A DNA stretch of 64,000 nt from Capilliphycus salinus (GTDB lineage Bacteria > Cyanobacteriota > Cyanobacteriia > Cyanobacteriales > Microcoleaceae): contig NZ_CP178543.1 of the NCBI RefSeq assembly GCF_047276495.1, positions 7,648,875-7,712,874 on the forward strand. The letters are read 5' to 3'. The notes below the pieces were generated by a model. That model worked only from the letters and a program-made list of their open reading frames with translations. It did no database searches and was not told the origin of the DNA. Numbering within the stretch: the first letter of the stretch is position 1; the number at the start of each line of letters is the position of its first letter. The position numbers and the translations under genes are program-made. Shown here piece after piece: positions 35,312-40,988 of the stretch.

Positions 35312-35647
35312 ATGGCTACAATTCAATTTGCACGGGGAGTTGATGAAGAGAAAATTCCAGATGTTCGCTTAACTCGTTCTCGCGATAAATCTCAGGGAAC
35401 GGCGACTTTTTATTTTGACAATCCCGATGCCCTCTCCAAAGAGTTTTCTGACGAAATCACGGGAATGTATTTAATTGATGAAGAAGGGGAATTGTTAACC
35501 CGCGAGGTGAAGGCGAAGTTTGTTAATGGTAAACCGGAAGCGATAGAAGCGGTTTATTTGATGAAGTCGGAGGAAGAATGGGAGCGGTTTATGCGGTTTA
35601 TGAACCGTTACGCCCAAGCCAATGGGTTAGAATTTAGCAAGTCCTGA
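35312..35647 (+). CDS. psb28: Photosystem II assembly protein Psb28
   Basis: Protein of 111 residues, soluble, associated with the cytoplasmic face of PSII assembly intermediates (RC47) and linked to chlorophyll-protein biogenesis. The start MATIQFARGVDEE and the blocks DVRLTRSRDKSQGTATFYFDNP, GMYLIDEEGEL and the C-terminal WERFMRFMNRYAQANGLEFSKS match the family along its full length. The frame is open further upstream, but the ATG at 35312 gives the normal N-terminus. It stands alone; the next gene, moaB, starts 108 bases downstream. Confidence 0.95.
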   Translation: MATIQFARGVDEEKIPDVRLTRSRDKSQGTATFYFDNPDALSKEFSDEITGMYLIDEEGELLTREVKAKFVNGKPEAIEAVYLMKSEEEWERFMRFMNRYAQANGLEFSKS

Positions 35648-35755
35648 TGGGCTGTTGGGGAAGTCGGGAATGGTGTTTCTATCCCCTTCTGACTTCCATC
35701 ACCTCACGGGTGTCTTTCCGGTAATTTGTGCGAAAATCAACGGGGAAAATTGAAG

Positions 35756-36262
35756 ATGGCATCCCTTCCTCATCCCGATCCTTCCGATGTTATAATCAAT
35801 TGTGGAATTATTACGGTTAGCGATACTCGCACGCACCAAACCGATAAAAGCGGTCGGTTGATTCAAACGTTACTCGAACAAGCGGGATATCAAATTAAAC
35901 AGTATTTGATTCTCCCCGATGAACCCGGAGATATTCAAGCCGAAGTTCAACGGTTGTGTCAACTTCCCGATGTGGATGCTTTAATTCTCAATGGCGGGAC
36001 CGGAATTGCACCCCGAGATACGACTTACGATGCCATCGAAGGGATGCTTGAGAAAACTTTGCCGGGATTTGGTGAAATTTTTCGCAGTTTGAGTTATGCT
36101 GATATCGGATCGCGGGCGATCGCTTCTCGGGCTGTGGCGGGTGTTTGTCACCGAACGTTGGTGTTTTCGCTTCCGGGTTCCAGCAATGCGGTCAAATTGG
36201 CAATGGAAAAGCTAATTCTCCCCGAATTGACTCATCTGGTTACTCTGTTAAAATCGGGTTAA
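35756..36262 (+). CDS. moaB: Molybdenum cofactor biosynthesis protein MoaB/MogA family
   Basis: Protein of 168 residues that adenylylates molybdopterin (MogA/MoaB fold) for molybdate insertion. Motifs are CGIITVSDTRTHQTDKSG near the start, the substrate-site block LILNGGTGIAPRDTTYDAI, and the FSLPGSSNAVKLAMEKLILPEL end. A TTG 30 bases upstream is in frame, but the ATG follows a GAAAATTGAAG stretch and gives the usual family length. Molybdoenzymes such as nitrate reductase would depend on it. Other moa genes are not in the window. Confidence 0.9.
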   Translation: MASLPHPDPSDVIINCGIITVSDTRTHQTDKSGRLIQTLLEQAGYQIKQYLILPDEPGDIQAEVQRLCQLPDVDALILNGGTGIAPRDTTYDAIEGMLEKTLPGFGEIFRSLSYADIGSRAIASRAVAGVCHRTLVFSLPGSSNAVKLAMEKLILPELTHLVTLLKSG

Positions 36263-36291
36263 TTCTCACGGTTTGATAGAAAATTTAGTTT

Positions 36292-36531
36292 ATGGAAACG
36301 GACGACCCAAAAACAATTAATCCCTGGAATTATAAGCCCTGGTGGTGTCAACCCTGGTCGATTTTGTTAACGGGAACTTCTATCATCCTCGGAAGTGGGT
36401 TGCTGTTTCAAACCTGGTGGTTAACCGCAATTGTCGCCCTTCCGATTTTAGTTTGGATGGGATACTTTCTGCTCGTTTGGCCGAAATTAATCGTCGAAAG
36501 CGGTATCCTCGACTCCGACTCCAAACGTTAA
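36292..36531 (+). CDS. DUF6737-type small membrane protein
   Basis: Protein of 79 residues with two hydrophobic helices (IILGSGLLFQTWWLTAIVALPILVWMGYFLLVW) after a tryptophan-rich N-terminal stretch (NPWNYKPWWCQPWSILLTG). This WxxKPWWCQPWSI pattern is typical of a conserved cyanobacterial family of unknown function. It starts 29 bases after moaB. Its stop overlaps the stop of clpS on the other strand by 4 bases (36528-36531). Confidence 0.78.
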   Translation: METDDPKTINPWNYKPWWCQPWSILLTGTSIILGSGLLFQTWWLTAIVALPILVWMGYFLLVWPKLIVESGILDSDSKR

Positions 36532-36821
36532 GCCTTTTCTAACGGCGCCATCGTTAGCCCTTCTCGGGTTAATTGCGTGTGATAAAGTTCGGCCTGTTCT
36601 AGCGGACCCACCCAAACCGTCGCCTGTCCTTCGTAGTGAACTTGATTGGTTAAATCCCAAGCCAGATCGGGATTCATTCCCGGAATATACTTCATCAAAC
36701 AACTGGCAACGTGCTGAAAGGTGTTAACATCGTCGTTCAGAACAATCACCTTATAGTTAGGATAAGGTTGACGGGTAACTTGACTGGAACGACTGGGCGC
36801 AACAGTAGGAGAAGAAGTCAT
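36528..36821 (-). CDS. clpS: ATP-dependent Clp protease adaptor ClpS
   Basis: Cytoplasmic adaptor of 97 residues that binds the N-domain of ClpA/ClpC and delivers N-degron substrates. The core is YKVIVLNDDVNTFQHVASCLMKYIPGM, where the NDD block and following residues form the N-degron pocket and ClpC contact. VHYEGQATVWVGPLEQAELYHTQL completes the fold. The N-terminal 20 residues are low-complexity Ser/Pro-rich, usual for ClpS. Cyanobacteria often have two ClpS proteins; which one this is cannot be stated. Confidence 0.92.
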   Translation of the reverse strand: MTSSPTVAPSRSSQVTRQPYPNYKVIVLNDDVNTFQHVASCLMKYIPGMNPDLAWDLTNQVHYEGQATVWVGPLEQAELYHTQLTREGLTMAPLEKA

Positions 36822-36962
36822 GGGTCAGTTACCAGAACAAGGGTTTAACAACTGTACAGTTACAACTTAAATTCTAGCTCAACCAAATCGTTAAGCCTAG
36901 CTACTTAGTCTTAGACTATAGCACAAATCTCGAACTTGGCAAAGGGTTAACCTTCTGGGCTA

Positions 36963-37247
36963 CGGGACTGGCCGGACTCGAACCGGCGACCTAGCGCTTC
37001 AGATTGGTGTGAGTTTCCCCACTCTCTGGACTCTCTCTTCACCCTTGGCAAAAGCCTTTAGGTGGTGGCCGTCGAGTCTCTGCACCTTCTCTATCCTAAA
37101 TTTAAGATAAAGCTTGGCTCAAGATTACCCTATCCTAACATGAACTTAGGCTTCCTTGAGTTTGACCACATTCACGCCCGGAGTTTCCTCTCGGGATGCC
37201 CGATCTTTTCAGGAGGCGCTTGCTCTATCCATCTGAGCCACAGCCCC
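36963..37247 (-). tRNA. tRNA-Arg(CCU) interrupted by a group I intron
   Basis: Exons at 37247-37211 (37 nt) and 36999-36963 (37 nt) join to a 74-nt tRNA. The acceptor stem is GGGGCTG/CAGTCCC, the D-arm GCTC...GAGC and the T-arm GCCGG-TTCGAGT-CCGGC. Splicing after the U of CCU and before AAGCGCT gives an anticodon stem AGCGC/GCGCT with loop CTCCTAA, anticodon CCU (decodes AGG). The discriminator base is G and CCA is not encoded. Only removal of the intron gives a proper anticodon arm. Confidence 0.92.
37000..37210 (-). ncRNA. Group I intron (211 nt) in tRNA-Arg anticodon loop
   Basis: The intron lies right after the last anticodon base; the upstream exon ends in U and the intron ends in G, as group I splicing needs. 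Conserved core elements are readable on the minus strand: GGTAATCTTGAGCCAAGC (P/Q, 37129-37112) and GTGCAGAGACTCGACGG (R/P7, 37085-37069). It is about 211 nt with no endonuclease ORF, near the lower size limit for self-splicing group I introns and close to the IC3 type of cyanobacterial tRNA-Leu introns. I did not resolve P1. Confidence 0.88.
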
Positions 37248-37395
37248 AATTTGGTTATCTTTCCCCATGTTAACAAAAGATACCGCAGTTTTCATCCGTT
37301 CAAGTGGGGAAGAGTCGGGGATTTAGCAATTTATACCGTTTTTAGACGGCTTTGTTTATTATTTGCTTATTACTATCCGACGACTTAGCTTGTCG

Positions 37396-38463
37396 TTAAT
37401 TCACCCAAATTTCTTTCCAAGGACTGCCCCCAACTTCCAAACCGCAGAGATGACTTTCTGCCCGTAAAATAATTTCATTTCCCCGCTTCAATTCTAACAT
37501 AATTTCACCCCGCATGGTATCCCGACAAAAGAAAATTAATCCGTCTTGTGTGGGCGCTCGTAAGGGCGTTCCCGGTTGGTCAGTTTTGGCGGATAATGTA
37601 ACTTGAAATTCTAGATTTTGGGCTTGCATTTGCCAAGTTCCCCAAGGTTCTATTTGCCAATTTACTTGAGAATTCCAGGGAACAAACTCATAAAATTTAC
37701 CCCGATAATGAATCCCAATCATCGCTACAGATTCCATCCAAGCTAACACGCCCCGCCTTCCTCCGCCTGCGGTTAGTGCCAAATCGGGTTCATTTTCAAA
37801 ACAGTTACAATTGACCCAAAACCATTTTTGAGGAAACGCACCGCCCCAGTTTTTCTCACTATAAGCGGGCGCATTATTAAACTGATAAATTTTCCCGTTC
37901 CACTCTATCCAACCAGTTGCTAACCCGTGCGCCATTAAGATTTGCCAACCCGGTTCAAAAATGGGGAGAAAAGACAACCAACCCGCTGTAGACTGTTGGG
38001 GTTGACCAACATTTCCCCATCCATATATCGGCCGGGTTGAATATTCCCAACGACAGGTTTGTTGGGTTCCCGGATCGTGTAAAGTACCCTGATGCCAAGT
38101 GGTTGTAACTTGATACCCTTGTCGGATATGATGATTAAAAAGTTCGGGTTCGAGATAAGCGGGGGTTGATGTTAAGTCGGTTTCGCCCCAATGACCCAAT
38201 TCTAACGCCTGGGGAGACGCCCAAAACCGGTTAACATCGGGAAAGGTGCGACAGAGATACTCATCATCCGGGCCTAAAATTTGCGCCCCCCCGCCACTGT
38301 GAAGCTGTCCGCCAATGGGGTCTTCGATAGAGTACATGAATGCAAAGGTTTGACGGTCTTCGCTTAGGGTGACGCGGAAGTACCAGCCTTCAAAAAAACG
38401 GCGATCGCTTTGATCCCAGTGATAGCCACTGTGGGGGGTTTGTAGGAAGTTTTGTTCGGACAT
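37396..38463 (-). CDS. Tocopherol cyclase (VTE1/Slr1737 type)
   Basis: Protein of 355 residues that closes the chromanol ring of tocopherol from 2,3-dimethyl-6-phytyl-1,4-benzoquinol. Family blocks are PHSGYHWDQSDRRFFEGWYF at the N-terminus, FAFMYSIEDP, GWLSFLPIFEPGWQILMAHG, ATGWIEWNGKIYQF, EKNWGGAFPQKWFWVNCN and WMESVAMIGIHYRGKFYEF. The length is typical. No other tocopherol gene lies beside it; upstream on the same strand is a toxin-antitoxin pair. An oxygenic phototroph origin is supported by this gene. Confidence 0.93.
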   Translation of the reverse strand: MSEQNFLQTPHSGYHWDQSDRRFFEGWYFRVTLSEDRQTFAFMYSIEDPIGGQLHSGGGAQILGPDDEYLCRTFPDVNRFWASPQALELGHWGETDLTSTPAYLEPELFNHHIRQGYQVTTTWHQGTLHDPGTQQTCRWEYSTRPIYGWGNVGQPQQSTAGWLSFLPIFEPGWQILMAHGLATGWIEWNGKIYQFNNAPAYSEKNWGGAFPQKWFWVNCNCFENEPDLALTAGGGRRGVLAWMESVAMIGIHYRGKFYEFVPWNSQVNWQIEPWGTWQMQAQNLEFQVTLSAKTDQPGTPLRAPTQDGLIFFCRDTMRGEIMLELKRGNEIILRAESHLCGLEVGGSPWKEIWVN

Positions 38464-38531
38464 ACTGATGTTGGGAGGCTAACCGATATTAGCTTATCAT
38501 TTTATGGTTCTTGGGTTAAGTTAGAATGAAG

Positions 38532-38828
38532 TTAAAGGCGCTTTTGCCAGGTTTTCGGGTTGCGTTTTGTATGAAAGCAAGCGATAATAAGAATGGTATT
38601 ATTGTTAAAAAAATAAAAGATTCCATAGGGAAATCTGCGAACAAGTATTCGACGAGTTTGCTTGTAAATTTGAGGATAAGCAAATGGATTTTCAGCAATT
38701 GAGGAGAAACAGTTATCAACTGCACGAATAAACTCCGAACCCAGTCCTTGACGGCGCTGTTCATACCAACAGTAAGCATCCTCAAGATCGAGTTCAGCTT
38801 CGGGCTGAATAATAATAGGATAACTCAT
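38532..38828 (-). CDS. ParE/RelE-superfamily toxin
   Basis: Protein of 98 residues: YPIIIQPEAELDLEDAYCWYEQRRQGLG at the start, IAENPFAYPQIYKQTRRILVRRFPYGIFYFF, and a C-terminal CFHTKRNPKTWQKR. This is the ParE-type fold, with members poisoning gyrase or cleaving mRNA at ribosomes. The start overlaps the antitoxin stop by 4 bases. A complete pair next to two HTH genes and a predicted nuclease marks an accessory island. Confidence 0.9.
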   Translation of the reverse strand: MSYPIIIQPEAELDLEDAYCWYEQRRQGLGSEFIRAVDNCFSSIAENPFAYPQIYKQTRRILVRRFPYGIFYFFNNNTILIIACFHTKRNPKTWQKRL

Positions 38829-39046
38829 TGACGGCTTTGAATTCGTTGTTTAACTTCTTCCCAACTTGAACCCGATGTGGGATTTTGTTGGTAAGCTTCT
38901 AGACGACAGTCGAGTTCTTGACGCTGTGCGTCTGTTAATTCGGGTTCATCTCCTGTAGTCGCAAGGCTATCCCAAATAATTTCTATTAGTTCTAGTCGTT
39001 CTGAAACACTCAGTCTCAGGATTTCGTTGAGAAGTGAATTCGTCAT
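38825..39046 (-). CDS. Antitoxin of the addiction-module (CC2985-like) family
   Basis: Protein of 73 residues: LNEILRLSVSERLELIEIIWDSLA, then LTDAQRQELDCRLEAYQQNPTSGSSWEEVKQRI. This is the common short antitoxin with a SVxERLxLIExIWDSL helix followed by an acidic tail and Pro/Ser-rich C-terminus that binds the toxin. It is first in the pair, four bases overlapping the toxin gene, and probably represses their shared promoter with it. Confidence 0.88.
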   Translation of the reverse strand: MTNSLLNEILRLSVSERLELIEIIWDSLATTGDEPELTDAQRQELDCRLEAYQQNPTSGSSWEEVKQRIQSRQ

Positions 39047-39167
39047 CGTTTCCGGCTTGATATATTTTTACTTAATTATGGCACAAAGGCATATTATGAA
39101 CAGGGGGAGACGCTACGCGATCGCCAACTTTTTTAGATAATTATTAGATACTTTGTTATATTGCCCT

Positions 39168-39422
39168 ATGCCTCAACGAAGACCATCAAGAGAAGGAGTG
39201 GGGAAATCACCCCTGAAAAAGCTAAGAGATGAACTGGGAATGTCTCAAGAGGAGTTGGCGAGACAGTTGGGTATTTCTTCGCGAACCGTCAGCCGTTGGG
39301 AAGCGGGGGATAATGTACCGACGTTCACGGTTCCGCAAATTAAGGCTTTAGCACGTTTGCTGGAGTCGAAAGGAAAAACAATAGAAGATTTACCGGATCA
39401 TTTTGGGCCATCGGATGATTAG
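39168..39422 (+). CDS. Cro/C1-type HTH regulator (first of a pair)
   Basis: Protein of 84 residues with a basic N-terminus (PQRRPSREGVG) and an XRE helix-turn-helix (LKKLRDELGMSQEELARQLGISSRTVSRWEAGDNVP). It ends KTIEDLPDHFGPSDD. The next gene starts directly at the base after its stop (TAGATG), so both are co-translated. The two share the C-terminal pattern (I)E(D/E)(L/I)PD(H/D)FGP(S/V)D, which suggests an old tandem duplication. A TTG five codons upstream is possible. Confidence 0.82.
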   Translation: MPQRRPSREGVGKSPLKKLRDELGMSQEELARQLGISSRTVSRWEAGDNVPTFTVPQIKALARLLESKGKTIEDLPDHFGPSDD

Positions 39423-39677
39423 ATGAAAAAAGATCGCAGACCCCAAGACAGTCCCTCACCGATAGAAACCCTCAGACTTGAACGAACCCAACTGTCTCAA
39501 GCTGAATTTGCCGTGTTGTGTGGAATTCCTCTGCGAACCTATCAGCGTTGGGTTTCTGGGGAAACCGAAGCCAAGCCGACTCCCCGTCAGTGGAAAGCGA
39601 TAATACGGGTGTTGAATATTCAATCTATTGAGGAAATTCCCGATGATTTTGGCCCTGTTGACTTGACGGACAATTAA
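39423..39677 (+). CDS. HTH-domain protein (second of a pair)
   Basis: Protein of 84 residues with an XRE-like HTH (LERTQLSQAEFAVLCGIPLRTYQRWVSGETEAKPTPRQW) in which the classic motif is more divergent than in its neighbour, and a closing EEIPDDFGPVDL that matches the neighbour's end. It begins with no gap after the first gene. The pair may form a heteromer or bind the same operator; no target is visible. Confidence 0.78.
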   Translation: MKKDRRPQDSPSPIETLRLERTQLSQAEFAVLCGIPLRTYQRWVSGETEAKPTPRQWKAIIRVLNIQSIEEIPDDFGPVDLTDN

Positions 39678-39761
39678 AGATTTTTTGTTATATAGCGATC
39701 GCCAAGTTGAGTGTCAGGTGTATCGTCCTTTTAGGGGTTGTGGTGTTGAGAGTATCACTTC

Positions 39762-39864
39762 TATAGCATTTTCATTTGAGATGTAAACAGTAGTGCAAGC
39801 GTCTCAGTATCTCGAAGGCTTCTCTAGGTCAATGGTTTTCCATAAATCATTTGAAAACACTATA
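39762..39864. mobile_element. MITE-like element of about 103 bases
   Basis: Imperfect terminal inverted repeats TATAGCATTTTCATTTGA (39762) and its complement TCATTTGAAAACACTATA (right end 39864) enclose about 65 bases with no coding capacity. Possible TA ends suggest an IS630/Tc1-type parent transposase. The ends resemble those I associate with cyanobacterial IS630-like elements. It lies between the HTH pair and the predicted nuclease. Confidence 0.5.
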
Positions 39865-39910
39865 ACTTAATCAAATAGTAGTTTTATTGCAGGATATAGT
39901 TTTTGCTGTA

Positions 39911-40933
39911 CTAAAAACCTATAAACTCACGTAAATCTTCCAAAATATCATTGACTACATTTTTATCTCTTTCATCCCTTAACTCCCAATTACTGATTCT
40001 AAAAACTTGCCATCCCTCTTTTTGTAATTTTCGATCTTCTTTTAAGCGTTTTGAATAACTTTCTTGATCGGCAAACCATTGATTATTACGTTTGATTGCA
40101 TAATGGCTAATATCGTCTACTAATATCACAAATCTTTTATTCTTCCAAAAAACAACAAAATCTACTCGATAGATATCATCTATGTGTAGCGAGTTAGTAT
40201 CTCTCAAATTTCTTTTATTAACAGAGTGCCACTGAATCCATGCTTGTGGTATTAGAACAGGAACATCTTCCTTATTCATTTGAAATTTATATTTATAACT
40301 TAAAAAAATATTTTTTTCATGTCGAGTCTGATTCATACCAATTAAAGCCATGCTTAAAACCTGGTCAGTTTCTGAAGTACAATCATACAAATTGAGAAGT
40401 TTTTGATAATTGAAGTTTGGATATACATCGGCATTTGCATCAATAATACCAATTCCTTTTTGTAGCTCAAACTTCAGTGTTTGACTTCTTTTTTCAGCCT
40501 TAATTACAAATTCAGGCTTTATTTTTCCGAATGGTAATCCAGCCTGAAACTGTCCTTTAAAAGTTGTATTATAATTAATTAAATCACGATAGTGAATTAG
40601 TCCGAATTCATCGTTTACTCTAAAACCTAATTGCTGACATTTATTCTTGAGACGTTGTTTAGTTTCGTCATTCACAAAATAATTTGATGATGTTAGTATA
40701 TTGTTTATAACTCGCACAAATTTTCTAATATCTTCTTCTTCTTTCCAGTTAAAATTATCGTAATACTTATTTACTAATTCAAATTTTGTTTCTGAATCAG
40801 ATTTTTTTATACATCCTGCTGTAGTAAAAATTTCATCAATACGTTTTAAGTAAAAAGAGCAGAGAATTTCTCTGACTTCCCATTGCAAATTCTCTAAACC
40901 AAACTGGAATTCTTGTGAAAAATGTATACTCAT
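39911..40933 (-). CDS. Predicted PD-(D/E)xK (DUF559/Vsr-like) nuclease with Abi-like N-terminal domain
   Basis: Protein of 340 residues. Its N-terminal 110 residues (LKRIDEIFTTAGC, VNKYYDNFNWKEEEDIRKFVRVIN, KCQQLGFRVNDEFGLIHY) resemble the helical N-domains of AbiJ-type abortive-infection proteins. The C-terminal 90 residues carry a restriction-like core: IYRVDFVVFW, RFVILVDDISHY, and SKRLKEDRKLQKEGWQVFRISNWEL, the arrangement of DUF559/Vsr-like nucleases. Codon use is clearly more AT-rich than alaS next to it, a sign of transfer. It sits in a small island with a toxin-antitoxin pair, HTH genes and a MITE. A phage-defence role is inferred. Confidence 0.65.
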   Translation of the reverse strand: MSIHFSQEFQFGLENLQWEVREILCSFYLKRIDEIFTTAGCIKKSDSETKFELVNKYYDNFNWKEEEDIRKFVRVINNILTSSNYFVNDETKQRLKNKCQQLGFRVNDEFGLIHYRDLINYNTTFKGQFQAGLPFGKIKPEFVIKAEKRSQTLKFELQKGIGIIDANADVYPNFNYQKLLNLYDCTSETDQVLSMALIGMNQTRHEKNIFLSYKYKFQMNKEDVPVLIPQAWIQWHSVNKRNLRDTNSLHIDDIYRVDFVVFWKNKRFVILVDDISHYAIKRNNQWFADQESYSKRLKEDRKLQKEGWQVFRISNWELRDERDKNVVNDILEDLREFIGF

Positions 40934-40963
40934 TCTTATCGAAATTATCTTACCTTAGTTGAA

Positions 40964-40980
40964 GGTGGGCATTGCCCACC
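40964..40980. terminator. Perfect palindrome GGTGGGCATTGCCCACC
   Basis: A 17-base perfect palindrome sits 8 bases past the alaS stop and just upstream of the nuclease start. It may terminate alaS; no T-run follows. A near copy lies at 19267-19283. Confidence 0.45.
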
Positions 40981-40988
40981 CAAACAAA

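Noticed and set aside
36963..37000. Half tRNA (apparent truncated tRNA or tRNA-derived integration site)
   Set aside because: The matching 5' half lies 211 bases away with a group I intron core between, so it is a split gene with intron, not a truncated tRNA or att site.
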